This document shows positions 24,438-32,985 of a stretch of 47,015 bases of DNA, piece after piece. Made by a program: the position numbers and the translations under genes. Within the stretch, counting starts at the first letter, position 1. The number at the start of each line of letters is the position of its first letter. The notes beneath the pieces are model-generated. The model saw only the letters and a list, made by a program, of their open reading frames with translations. It had not been told where the DNA came from and did not search any database. Source of the DNA: Chersky-822 sp035509195 (GTDB lineage Bacteria > Actinomycetota > Actinomycetes > Streptosporangiales > Streptosporangiaceae); the NCBI GenBank assembly GCA_035509195.1, contig DATJLT010000360.1, positions 1 through 47,015 of the forward strand, written 5' to 3'.

Positions 24438-26180
24438 TTGACCGGCGCCAGGCCGGAGGAAAGCCCGTCCGGGGAGCACCGGGGCGGGGAGCACCCGGCC
24501 GCGGAGTTCCGGGCCGGGCAGCCCCCGGCCGGGGAGTTCCGGGCCGGGGAGCACCGGGCCGGGGAGCACCGGGCCGGGCAGCACCGGGCCGGGCAACATC
24601 GGGGCGGGGAGCACCGGGGCGGGGAGGTCAGGAGCGGTGCCGCACGGTCGGGTACCGCGATCGCGATGCGGGCGGGAACGGACTACGAGGCTGTCGACAT
24701 CACCAAGAGCTTCGATGACGTGACCGTCCTGCATCAGGTCAGCGTCCGGTTCGAGCCAGGCGAAGTGCATTCGGTTGTAGGCGAGAACGGCGCGGGCAAG
24801 TCGACGCTGCTGAAGCTGATGGCCGGGATCTATCACCCGGACAGCGGCTCGCTGGTACTCGGCGGGGAGACGATCGGGCCGCTCAATCCCAGGGAAGCCC
24901 AGCGGCGCGGCATTTTCCTCGTGCCGCAGGAGCCGAGGCTGATGCCTGACCTGTCGGTGGCCGAGAACCTCTATCTGGGTGCGCTTGCCAGGCGGCGGTT
25001 CGGGACTGTGGCCTGGCGTGCCATGAACGAGGCGACCGACGGTGTCATCTCCGAGGTCGGACTGCACGTGGATCCTCGCATCCAGGCAGGGAAGCTGTCG
25101 CTGGCGCAGCAGCAGCTACTCGAATGCGCGCGGGCGCTGTCGCACGGCTGCGGCATCATCTTCTTCGACGAGCCGACGTCGCCGCTGACAGCCCAGGACG
25201 CGGAGAAGCTGTTCGCGCTGATGGATCAGCTTCGCGAGCAAGGGCTGACGCTTGGGTTCATCAGTCACCGGCTCAACGAGGTGCAGGAGATCAGCGACCG
25301 CATCACCGTCCTGCGCGACGGTGCCGTTGTCGCCCGCGAGGAGAGGGGGACCGCGACAAGAGACGCGCTCGTGCGCGCGATGATCGGCCGGCAGCTCAGC
25401 GTCACCCGCCGGGCCGAGTCTGCCAGCACCACCGCGAGGAGCACAGGCGCGGTCATGCTCGACGTCAGTGACCTGGAGGCTCCGCCTGAGGTCAACGGGA
25501 TGTCGGTGCGGGTGAGGGCCGGTGAGATCGTGGGACTGGCCGGGCTGGTCGGCAGCGGGCGCACGGAATTCGCCGAGACGATTTTCGGGCTGCGCGTGCC
25601 GACGGCAGGAACGGTCAAGGTCGCCGACCGCGAGATCACCGGCCTAAGCCCGCGCAAGTGCATTGACGCGGGCCTGGTGTACCTGGCCGAAGACAGGGGC
25701 AGGAGCGGCATCTTCCCCGACGTTGATATCACCAGGAACGAGACGTCAGCGATCCTGCGCCGGCTGCCCAGGCGGTTCGGCCTGTTCATCAGGCCGCGCA
25801 AGGAACAGGAGCTGGCCAGGGACGCCGCCGAGCGCATGGACGTGAGGGCGAGCTCGGTCAGTGCGGCGATCAAGACGCTGTCCGGCGGCAACCAGCAGAA
25901 GGCGCTGCTTGCACGCTGGATGCTGGCCCAGCCAAGGGTGGCCGTGCTCGACGAGCCGACGCGCGGCGTCGACATCGGCGCGAAGGAAAGCATTTACCAG
26001 ATCATCGAATCGCTGGCCGCGGAAGGCCTCGCCGTCCTGGTCATTTCTTCTGAGATGGAGGACCTGATCAGGGTCTGCGACCGGGTGTACGCGGTCTACG
26101 AAGGGCGGATCACCGGTGAGCTTGACGGGTCCGACATCACGCTCGACGCGCTCGGGCACCTGGTGGTGAGCGCGTCATGA
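24438..26180 (+). CDS. Pentose ABC importer ATPase with two ABC domains (AraG/RbsA type)
   Basis: Up to 580 aa. First ABC domain: Walker A GENGAGKST, degenerate signature LSLAQQQLLE, Walker B GIIFFDEPTSPL. Second domain: degenerate Walker A GLVGSGRTEFAE, signature LSGGNQQKALLARW, Walker B VAVLDEPTRGVD. This asymmetry is normal for the AraG/RbsA/XylG family. The first 76 residues are unusual: eleven tandem pentapeptides of G-E/Q-H/F-R-A type from a 15-nt repeat. TTG 24438 has GGGAG 8 nt upstream; ATG 24666 (MRAGTDYEAVDITKSF), where homology begins, would remove the repeat but has no clear SD. Overlaps the permease gene by ATGA. Substrate inferred as L-arabinose from araB/D/A downstream. Confidence 0.88.
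   Translation: MTGARPEESPSGEHRGGEHPAAEFRAGQPPAGEFRAGEHRAGEHRAGQHRAGQHRGGEHRGGEVRSGAARSGTAIAMRAGTDYEAVDITKSFDDVTVLHQVSVRFEPGEVHSVVGENGAGKSTLLKLMAGIYHPDSGSLVLGGETIGPLNPREAQRRGIFLVPQEPRLMPDLSVAENLYLGALARRRFGTVAWRAMNEATDGVISEVGLHVDPRIQAGKLSLAQQQLLECARALSHGCGIIFFDEPTSPLTAQDAEKLFALMDQLREQGLTLGFISHRLNEVQEISDRITVLRDGAVVAREERGTATRDALVRAMIGRQLSVTRRAESASTTARSTGAVMLDVSDLEAPPEVNGMSVRVRAGEIVGLAGLVGSGRTEFAETIFGLRVPTAGTVKVADREITGLSPRKCIDAGLVYLAEDRGRSGIFPDVDITRNETSAILRRLPRRFGLFIRPRKEQELARDAAERMDVRASSVSAAIKTLSGGNQQKALLARWMLAQPRVAVLDEPTRGVDIGAKESIYQIIESLAAEGLAVLVISSEMEDLIRVCDRVYAVYEGRITGELDGSDITLDALGHLVVSAS
24471..24635 (+). repeat. 15-nt tandem repeat, 11 units
   Basis: Units of GGGGAGCACCGGGCC type, ten recognisable plus one degenerate, in frame with the ABC ATPase gene. 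Because the unit is five codons, gain or loss of copies keeps the frame. Confidence 0.85.
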
Positions 26181-27211
26181 CGATGGCCAAGGACGCGGAG
26201 CCGGCCGTGCGGCCGGTCAGGGACACGACGAGGCGCTCGGAACTCGCCTGGCTGGCCAGCCGCCGTGAGGTCCTGGTCGCCGCCGCGATCATCCTGGTCA
26301 TTGGCATCAGCGCCGCGGTGCATTCGTACTTCTGGTCCTCGGCGAACATCTCGTTCATCTTCGCAGACTCGATCGTGGTGGCCTGCCTGGCACTCGGCGA
26401 GTCGTTCGTGATGCTCGGGCGCGGCATCGACTTGTCGGTCGGGTCGATCATGGGCATGTCCGCGATCATCGTCGGGTTCCAGATACAGAACCACAACATG
26501 ACGCTGTTTCCCGCGCTCGTCTTCGGCGCGGCCATCGGCATCGCGCTCGGTCTCGGCAACGCGCTTCTCGTCGGCGTGGCCAGGCTCCCTCCGATCATCG
26601 CCACGCTCGGCACGTTCAGCGTCTACTCGGGACTCGAGTTCGTCGTCACCAACGGCCTCCAGGTCGACACGATCCCGAACTCGCTGACCAATCTGGGCGT
26701 CCATACCGTGCTGCCAGGGGTGCCAATTCTCCTGGTGGCCGCGTTGCCGCTGTTCATCATCGGCGCGATCGTGCTGAGATACACGACCTTCGGCCGCGCG
26801 ATCTACGCGGTCGGTGACGACTCAGAGGCCGCCTACCGGGCCGGCATCCCCGTTCAGCGGATTCTCTTCTCGACCTATGTCATCTCAGGGTTCACGGCCG
26901 GCCTGGCCGGCATCGTGCTCCTGATCCACACCAGCGGCGCCTCCTCCACGACCGGCAACACCGACAACCTCAACGCGATCGCAGCCGCCCTGATCGGCGG
27001 AACCGCGCTGACTGGCGGGCGCGGCGGTGCGTTCGGCGCCCTCATCGGCAGCGTGTTCTTGTCAGCAACGCTAACGGCACTGAGTTACGTCCACGTTTCC
27101 GACATCTGGCAGCCAGCCGGCGTTGGCGTGCTCGTGCTCCTCGCGGTCATCTACGACAGCCGCGGTAACGCGGTCAGGCTCCCGCGCATGCTCAGAAGGA
27201 GGCGAACGTGA
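26177..27211 (+). CDS. Pentose ABC importer permease 1 (AraH/RbsC type)
   Basis: 344 aa, eight to ten hydrophobic helices of the BPD_transp_2 family. Family marks: LALGESFVMLGRGIDLSVGSIMG near residue 75, GRAIYAVGDDSEAAYRAGIPV near 213 and AAALIGGTALTGGRGG near 271. ATGA overlap with the ATPase gene and GTGA overlap with the second permease; the two probably form a heterodimer. Confidence 0.92.
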   Translation: MTMAKDAEPAVRPVRDTTRRSELAWLASRREVLVAAAIILVIGISAAVHSYFWSSANISFIFADSIVVACLALGESFVMLGRGIDLSVGSIMGMSAIIVGFQIQNHNMTLFPALVFGAAIGIALGLGNALLVGVARLPPIIATLGTFSVYSGLEFVVTNGLQVDTIPNSLTNLGVHTVLPGVPILLVAALPLFIIGAIVLRYTTFGRAIYAVGDDSEAAYRAGIPVQRILFSTYVISGFTAGLAGIVLLIHTSGASSTTGNTDNLNAIAAALIGGTALTGGRGGAFGALIGSVFLSATLTALSYVHVSDIWQPAGVGVLVLLAVIYDSRGNAVRLPRMLRRRRT

Positions 27212-28215
27212 CCACCCTCGCACTGCCGAAACGCTGGCAGGTACCTGGCTGGGGCCTGTGCCTGATGATCGCCATGCTCGGCGAGCTGACCTACTTCACG
27301 TTCACGACCAGGTATTTCGCGGCCAACGGGGTCCCCGGCATCCTGGTGCTTGCCGAGCAGTTCGCGCCGACCGGCGTGCTGGCGCTCGGCATGGCGATGG
27401 TGATCCTGACCGGCAGCATCGATCTCAGTGCCGGCGCCAACGCCAGCCTGACCGCGATCATCTGCGGGCTCGGCCTGGAAAAGGGCTACAACATGTGGCT
27501 CTGCATCCTTGCCGCGATCATCGCGGGAACCCTCGTCGGACTGGCCAACGGGCTTCTCGTGGCTCTGGCCGGGATCGACTCACTGCTGGTCACGCTGGCT
27601 ACCCAGTTCATTGTGACCAGCATCTTGACCTCGCTGGCTGGCGCGGAGCCGCCGTTCAACTTCTCGGTCACGTTCCAGGGCCTCGGCCAGGGAACTGTCG
27701 CCGATATACCGGACGACGTGCTCGTGTTTCTCGTGCTCGGGGTCGCTACCATCCTGATCGTCAACTACACCACGCTGGGCCGGTCGCTCGTGCTCACCGG
27801 TTTCAGCCAGCGGGCGGCCCAGTACACGGGCATCGCGACCAGAAAGACCCTCGCCTCCGTCTTCACGATCAACGGCGCCTTCGCCGGAGTTGCCGGAGTG
27901 CTGCTCGCCGCCTATTACAACTCGGCCCAGCCCGATACCGGCACCATTCTGCTCTTGCCAGCGATCACGATCGTGGTCCTTGGCGGGGTCGATATCTTCG
28001 GCGGGCGCGGACGGATCGGCGAGGTCATCATCGCCGGTTTCCTGCTCGGTTACCTGAGCCAGGGAATGCTCATCGAGGGCAACAGCTCGCTGACCATCAC
28101 GATGGTCACCGGCCTCGTGCTGATTGGCGCGCTGGTGCTCAAGATCTCGCTCGAACGCAATTTCCGTCAGCTTCTTTCCGTTCGGATGCAGCGACTAAGA
28201 ACCCGGCATCCCTGA
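27208..28215 (+). CDS. Pentose ABC importer permease 2 (AraH/RbsC type)
   Basis: 335 aa, same family as its neighbour: LALGMAMVILTGSIDLSAGANASL, GRSLVLTGFSQRAAQYTGI, AITIVVLGGVDIFGGRGRIG. GTG start within the previous stop (GTGA), with a strong SD, AGAAGGAGG, at 27194-27202. Confidence 0.92.
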   Translation: MTTLALPKRWQVPGWGLCLMIAMLGELTYFTFTTRYFAANGVPGILVLAEQFAPTGVLALGMAMVILTGSIDLSAGANASLTAIICGLGLEKGYNMWLCILAAIIAGTLVGLANGLLVALAGIDSLLVTLATQFIVTSILTSLAGAEPPFNFSVTFQGLGQGTVADIPDDVLVFLVLGVATILIVNYTTLGRSLVLTGFSQRAAQYTGIATRKTLASVFTINGAFAGVAGVLLAAYYNSAQPDTGTILLLPAITIVVLGGVDIFGGRGRIGEVIIAGFLLGYLSQGMLIEGNSSLTITMVTGLVLIGALVLKISLERNFRQLLSVRMQRLRTRHP

Positions 28216-28306
28216 CCCTCGGACACCTCGGCGCCATGTGTTGAGGTGACGCATGCCAAAAACAGATCTTTTGCCCAGCAGTACCCACCACAAGGAGGAG
28301 GAGAGA

Positions 28307-29368
28307 ATGAGGAGAATCATCTACGCGCTGCCGGTCCTTGCCCTGGCCGTCAGCCTCGCGGCGTGTTCCAACGCCGCGAGCAGCAGCGGTAGCAGCACCC
28401 CGAAGACCGGTTCGAGCAAGTCGGGCGCTTCGCTGGCCGACAAGCCGATCACGGTGGCCATCGTGCCTAAGCTGCTTGGCCTTTCGGTATTCGAAGCCAA
28501 TGTTCAAGGGGCCAAGGAAATAGCCCCCAGCCTGCATGAAACCATTGACTACACCGCTTCCGTCGACGCCAGCGGACCTGACCAGGCCGCGGTCATCATG
28601 GGCCTTGTCCACAGCAACCACCCACCGCAAGTCATCGCTTACTCCGCCAATGACCCGACCTCCGAAGTGCCCGCGCTCGAAGCCGCGGCCAAGGCAGGCA
28701 TCAAGGTCATCGGATTTGACTCCGACGTCACCGCCAGTGCCCGCTCTTACTTCATTCAGGACACCGCCTACCCGGCCATGGCCCAGGCTCTTATCAACGC
28801 GGTCGTGGCCAAGTTCGGCAGCAAGGGCACGATCGGAATCCTTTCTTCCACCCCTGACGCGACCATCCAGAACGCCTGGATCGGTGCCATGCGCACCTAT
28901 GTCAAGCAGAAGTACCCCAACCTGAAGATCGGCCCGATCGGCTACGGCCAGTCCAACCAGCAGATCTCGCAGACTCAGGCCACCAACCTCATCAACTCCA
29001 ACCCCGACCTGCTCGCGCTGATCCCGATCGACGGAGATGCCGTTCCAGGCGCACTCGCGGCCGTCCAGGCCGTCGGCAAGGCGGGCAAGATCGGCGTCTT
29101 CGGTATCGGCGACCCGAACCCCAACCGCAAGTACTTCGCCAACGGATCGCTAACCGGCCTGTTCCTGTGGAACGAGGTCAACGAGGGCAAGCTGATCGCC
29201 TACGTGGCCAGGGACATCTATGACGGCACGATGCCGCAGGCGGGTGGCTCGTTCACCGCCGGATCTCTCGGCACCTTCACGGTCTCGAACAGCCCGGCTC
29301 CAGGCACGATCATCTTCTCCAAGCCGGTCGAGTTCACGAAGGCGAACTACCTTCAGTACAACTTCTAA
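28307..29368 (+). CDS. Pentose ABC importer binding lipoprotein
   Basis: 353 aa. Signal peptide with lipobox SLAAC, a Ser-rich linker and a type-1 periplasmic-binding fold (PITVAIVPKLLGLSVFEANVQG; KVIGFDSDV; GIGDPNPNRKYFANGSLTGLF) like rhamnose/arabinose/ribose binders. ATG 28307 is chosen for the SD AAGGAGGAGGAG and the start of the signal peptide; the frame is open upstream to 28253. Last gene of the transport operon, 92 nt after the permease; a hairpin follows at 29420. Confidence 0.92.
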   Translation: MRRIIYALPVLALAVSLAACSNAASSSGSSTPKTGSSKSGASLADKPITVAIVPKLLGLSVFEANVQGAKEIAPSLHETIDYTASVDASGPDQAAVIMGLVHSNHPPQVIAYSANDPTSEVPALEAAAKAGIKVIGFDSDVTASARSYFIQDTAYPAMAQALINAVVAKFGSKGTIGILSSTPDATIQNAWIGAMRTYVKQKYPNLKIGPIGYGQSNQQISQTQATNLINSNPDLLALIPIDGDAVPGALAAVQAVGKAGKIGVFGIGDPNPNRKYFANGSLTGLFLWNEVNEGKLIAYVARDIYDGTMPQAGGSFTAGSLGTFTVSNSPAPGTIIFSKPVEFTKANYLQYNF

Positions 29369-29400
29369 CCAGAACGAAGCTACCGCCGTTGACCCGAAGC

Positions 29401-29418
29401 GGTGAGAGCGATAACAAT
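29401..29418 (+). promoter_or_regulatory. LacI-type operator 3
   Basis: GGTGAGAGCGATAACAAT shares 15 of 18 positions with the 30561 site; the right half, GCGATAACAAT, is exact and the left half degenerate. Placed 86 nt before the LacI start, so it probably gives autoregulation. Confidence 0.65.
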
Positions 29419-29419
29419 T

Positions 29420-29460
29420 CGGATGGCCGGCCGGGCTACTCTGGCTCTGCCGGCCATCCG
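29420..29460. terminator. Hairpin between transport operon and regulator
   Basis: An 11-bp perfect stem (CGGATGGCCGG at 29420-29430 with its complement at 29450-29460) and a 19-nt loop, 51 nt after the binding-protein stop. It has no U-tract. It may end the transport transcript or structure the lacI leader; it directly abuts operator 3. Confidence 0.5.
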
Positions 29461-29503
29461 GCTAGCACAGTGGCCGGGCGAGCCGGCCGGAGAGGGCAGT
29501 ACG

Positions 29504-30520
29504 ATGCCAGCAGCGACGGGGGAGCGTCCTCCGGTCATGGCCGACGTCGCCAAGCTGGCTGGGGTATCGGCGCAGACCGTGTCCCGCGTACTCAACGATC
29601 ACCCGAACGTCTCCGTGCGCGCGAGGGACGCGGTGCTCGCCGCGATCTCCGAACTCGGCTACCGGCCAAACGCGGCTGCCCGCACGCTGGTCACGAGGCG
29701 AACGAGAACGCTTGGCGTGATCAGTTTTGACACGACCCTGTTCGGGCCCGCGTCGATGCTGCACGGCATCGAGCGAGCCGCGGCCGGTGAGTACTTCGTC
29801 TCGATAGCGAGCTTGCCCGCACTCGACAGGGCAGGAGTGGTCGGCGCCGTGGAGCGGCTGCTCGAACAGGGCGTTGACGGCATCATCGTGATCGCGCCGA
29901 TGAAGTCGGCGGTGGACGCCTGCGGCAACATCGGGCACCCTGTGCCGCTTGTGGCGGTGGGCTGCGGCACGCACGCGTCGCTGGCCTCAGTCGCGGTCGA
30001 TAACGGCGCGGGCGCGGCGCTCGCGACCAGTTACCTGCTCGGACTCGGGCACAGGACCGTTCACCACATCGCAGGACCCAGGGCCTGGCTGGACGCACAG
30101 GAGCGGGTCGCCGGCTGGCGGTCGGCGCTTCGCGAGGCAGGCGCGCCGATGCCAGAACTGGTCGCCGGTGACTGGTCGTCGGCTTCTGGCTACCGCATCG
30201 GCTCTGGCATCGCCGACGATTCGCACGTCACCGCCGTGCTCTGCGGCAACGATCACATGGCGCTCGGGCTGCTTCGCGCCCTCGCGGAGAACGGGCGGAA
30301 GGTTCCAGAGGACATTAGCGTGGTCGGCTTCGACGACATCCCTGAGTCCGGCTACTTCCTGCCGCCGCTCACGACCGTGCGGCAGGACTTCGGCGCTCTC
30401 GGCCGCCACGCGCTCGGCGTTCTCGTCGCCTTGATTGACGGCCAGCAAGCTCCGGAGAGCTGCCTGCGTGTCCCGCCCCAACTCGTCGCCAGAGCCAGCG
30501 CCGCCCCTCCCAACCGCTGA
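29504..30520 (+). CDS. LacI-family repressor of the arabinose genes
   Basis: 338 aa. Helix-turn-helix and hinge at the N terminus (MADVAKLAGVSAQTVSRVLND; RARDAVLAAISELGYRPNAAAR), then the periplasmic-binding-like sensor domain (TLGVISFDTTLFGP; HHIAGP; AVLCGNDHMALGLL; ISVVGFDDIPES). Start at ATG 29504 with SD GGAGAGGG; the upstream open frame runs through the hairpin and operator 3. Four similar palindromes at 24098, 24391, 29401 and 30561 are its likely sites, with arabinose or a derivative as inducer. This role is usually played by GntR-type AraR in Firmicutes and by AraC in enterics. Confidence 0.92.
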   Translation: MPAATGERPPVMADVAKLAGVSAQTVSRVLNDHPNVSVRARDAVLAAISELGYRPNAAARTLVTRRTRTLGVISFDTTLFGPASMLHGIERAAAGEYFVSIASLPALDRAGVVGAVERLLEQGVDGIIVIAPMKSAVDACGNIGHPVPLVAVGCGTHASLASVAVDNGAGAALATSYLLGLGHRTVHHIAGPRAWLDAQERVAGWRSALREAGAPMPELVAGDWSSASGYRIGSGIADDSHVTAVLCGNDHMALGLLRALAENGRKVPEDISVVGFDDIPESGYFLPPLTTVRQDFGALGRHALGVLVALIDGQQAPESCLRVPPQLVARASAAPPNR

Positions 30521-30551
30521 AGGACGAACCTGAAGCCAGACCAAGGATTGG

Positions 30552-32273
30552 ATGCCGATGATTGTGAGCGATAACAATTCCGCTGCGTCGGCCGCCCTTG
30601 AAAGCAAATACTGCGTCGGGGTGGATTACGGCACTCTGTCCGGGCGCGCGCTGGTCGTGAGGGTGAGTGACGGTGCCGAGGTCGGCACCGCCGTGCATGA
30701 GTACGCGCACGGCGTGATGGACGAGTGCCTGGCGGCGACGGGGGAGGCGCTGCCGCCTGACTGGGCGCTTCAGGACCCTGAGGACTACCTTGACGTGCTG
30801 CGCGTCGCCGTTCCCTCGGCGGTCGCGGCGGCAGGCATTGACCCGGCCCAGGTCATTGGCATCGGAACGGATTTCACAGCCTGCACGGTGCTGCCTGTGC
30901 TTGCCGACGGCACGCCGCTGTGCCAGCTTCCCGCACTCGCCGACCGGCCGCATGCATACCCGAAGCTGTGGAAGCACCACGCGGCGCAGCCGCAAGCCGA
31001 TCGCATCAACGAACTGGCGCACGAAACTGGCCAGAGCTGGATCGGGCGTTATGGCGGAAAAATCTCTTCAGAATGGGAGTTCGCCAAGGGACTGCAGCTT
31101 CTTGAGGAAGACCCGGCGCTTTACCGGCGCGCGGAACGCTGGATCGAGGCGGCCGACTGGATCATCTGGCAGCTCACCGGCACCGAGACAAGGAACGCCT
31201 GCACGGCAGGTTACAAGGGCATCTTCCAGGACGGCAGGTACCCCTCGCCGGAATTTCTCACGCTGCTCGACCAGAGGTTCGCGCACTTCGCCACCGACAA
31301 ACTGGCGCGGGAGATCTTGCCGCTAGGCGCACGTGCCGGGTCGCTGACCGCCGAGGCAGCCGCCTGGACAGGCCTGCCGGAGGGTATTGCGGTCGCCGTC
31401 GGCAATGTCGATGCCCACGTCACACCGCCTGCCGCTGGCGTGACCGAGCCAGGCGAGATGGTCGCGATCATGGGCACGTCGACCTGCCACGTGATGAATG
31501 GCGACCACCTCACGACCGTGCCTGGCATGTGCGGGGTGGTGGATGGCGGGATCGTCGCCGGGCGGTGGGGCTACGAGGCAGGGCAGAGTGGTGTCGGCGA
31601 CATCTTTTCCTGGTTCGCAGGCAACCTCGCGCCTGGTGCCTGCGCGCAGGAAGCTGAACGCCGCGGCATCTCGCTGCTCGACCTGCTCTCCGAGCAGGCC
31701 GGGTGTCTGCCAGCGGGCGGGAGCGGGCTGGTCGCGCTTGACTGGCAGAGCGGTAACCGCAGTGTGCTAGTCGACCATCACCTGTCTGGCGTGATCGCCG
31801 GCCTCACGCTCGCCACCACGGCGCCTGAGATCTACCGAGCGCTGATCGAGGCGACGGCGTTCGGCACCAGGAAGATCATCGACACCTTCACCGAGTCAGG
31901 GGTGCCGGTCACCGAACTGGTGATCGCGGGCGGGCTGACCCGTGACCGTACGGTCATGCAGATCTACGCGGACGTGACCGGGCGGCCGCTCAGCCTGATC
32001 GGGTCCGAGCAGGGCCCGGCACTTGGCTCAGCCATGCACGCGGCCGTGGCCGCCGGGGCGTACCCGGATATCACGGCGGCGGCGCTGGCGATGGGGCGGC
32101 GACAGCGTGCGGTCTACCTTCCCGATGCGGGGAACGCCGGCGTTTACGACGAGCTCTACGCCGAGTACGTGCTGTTGCACGACTATTTCGGCCGGGGCGC
32201 CAACGAGGTGCTGCACCGGCTGCGGGCGATCAGGGACCGCGCGCAGCGTGCCCGTACGGGGGCGAAGTCATGA
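30552..32273 (+). CDS. araB: L-ribulokinase
   Basis: 573 aa, FGGY family of the ribulokinase branch. Visible motifs: CVGVDYGTLSGRALVVRV at the N terminus, GIGTDFTACTVLP, the sugar-site region KLWKHHAAQPQADRIN, WEFAKGLQLLEEDP, and the ATP-side ELVIAGGLTRDRTVMQIYAD. Phosphorylates L-ribulose to L-ribulose-5-P. ATG 30552 or 30558 (M3) can be the start; AAGGA at 30543-30547 precedes both. Oddly the LacI-type operator (30561-30578) lies within codons 4-9, so repressor binding would block elongation or initiation right at the gene start. ATGA overlap with araD. Confidence 0.94.
   Translation: MPMIVSDNNSAASAALESKYCVGVDYGTLSGRALVVRVSDGAEVGTAVHEYAHGVMDECLAATGEALPPDWALQDPEDYLDVLRVAVPSAVAAAGIDPAQVIGIGTDFTACTVLPVLADGTPLCQLPALADRPHAYPKLWKHHAAQPQADRINELAHETGQSWIGRYGGKISSEWEFAKGLQLLEEDPALYRRAERWIEAADWIIWQLTGTETRNACTAGYKGIFQDGRYPSPEFLTLLDQRFAHFATDKLAREILPLGARAGSLTAEAAAWTGLPEGIAVAVGNVDAHVTPPAAGVTEPGEMVAIMGTSTCHVMNGDHLTTVPGMCGVVDGGIVAGRWGYEAGQSGVGDIFSWFAGNLAPGACAQEAERRGISLLDLLSEQAGCLPAGGSGLVALDWQSGNRSVLVDHHLSGVIAGLTLATTAPEIYRALIEATAFGTRKIIDTFTESGVPVTELVIAGGLTRDRTVMQIYADVTGRPLSLIGSEQGPALGSAMHAAVAAGAYPDITAAALAMGRRQRAVYLPDAGNAGVYDELYAEYVLLHDYFGRGANEVLHRLRAIRDRAQRARTGAKS
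30561..30578 (+). promoter_or_regulatory. LacI-type operator 4, inside the araB start
   Basis: ATTGTGAGCGATAACAAT has the strongest symmetry with lac-type half-sites (ATTGTGAGC/ATTGTTATC) and sits immediately after the araB start codons. It differs from E. coli lacO in its central spacing, by one base. Confidence 0.75.
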
Positions 32274-32965
32274 CGGTGCCGGAGCCCCGGCTGGCGCCAG
32301 AGAGTACAGAAGCCGTCGCGCGAGCCAGGCAGACGGTCAGCGACCTGCACAGTCTTCTCGTCGAGAACGGGCTCGTCGCCTGGACGTCAGGGAACATCTC
32401 GGCCCGCGTGCCAGGGTCGCCTGACCTCATGGTGATCAAGCCGAGTGGCGTCGCCTATCCGGAGCTGACGCCTGAATCCATGGTCGTGTGCGACCTCGAC
32501 GGCGCCGTCGTGGAGGGCCGCTACTTGCCGTCGAGCGATACGGCAACGCACGCCTACGTGTACCGGCACATGCCTGAGGTTGGCGGCGTCGTGCATACGC
32601 ATTCCACGTACGCGACGGCCTGGGCAGCTCGCGGTGAGGCCATTCCTTGCGTGATCACGGCGATGGCCGACGAGTTCGGCGGCGAGATCCCGATCGGCCC
32701 TTTCGCGCTGATCGGCAGCGACGAGATCGGCCGCGGCATCGTCGCGACGCTCGAAGGCCACCGTTCCCCTGCCGTGCTGATGCGCAGCCACGGCGTTTTC
32801 ACCATCGGACCAACCCCAGCCGCCGCCGTCAAGGCGGCCGTGATGTGCGAGGACGTCGCTCGCACCGTCCACCTGGCTTACGTGCTCGGCGAGCCCCCTG
32901 CCCTGCTGCCCGAGCAGGTGGACGCGCTGCACCGCAGGTACACGCAGGAATACGGCCAACGCTGA
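32270..32965 (+). CDS. araD: L-ribulose-5-phosphate 4-epimerase
   Basis: 231 aa, class II aldolase/epimerase family. Metal ligands in VVHTHSTYATAWAARG (HxH) and MRSHGVFTIG (second His site), phosphate-binding TSGNISAR near residue 42 and KPSGVAYPEL. Converts L-ribulose-5-P to D-xylulose-5-P, feeding the pentose phosphate route. Start overlaps the araB stop (ATGA). A fucose/rhamnulose aldolase is unlikely given the neighbours. Confidence 0.92.
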   Translation: MTVPEPRLAPESTEAVARARQTVSDLHSLLVENGLVAWTSGNISARVPGSPDLMVIKPSGVAYPELTPESMVVCDLDGAVVEGRYLPSSDTATHAYVYRHMPEVGGVVHTHSTYATAWAARGEAIPCVITAMADEFGGEIPIGPFALIGSDEIGRGIVATLEGHRSPAVLMRSHGVFTIGPTPAAAVKAAVMCEDVARTVHLAYVLGEPPALLPEQVDALHRRYTQEYGQR

Positions 32966-32985
32966 CCCCACAGGAGGATGGAACC

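Noticed and set aside
24175..24441. Open frame of 88 codons upstream of the ABC ATPase
   Set aside because: No SD, runs through the promoter and operator 2, ends in the start region of the ATPase gene; no family resemblance.
30561..30578. Sequence resembling the E. coli lac operator, possibly vector or contaminating DNA
   Set aside because: It is one base shorter than lacO at the centre, is part of the araB reading frame, and recurs as three other natural variants near a LacI-family gene.
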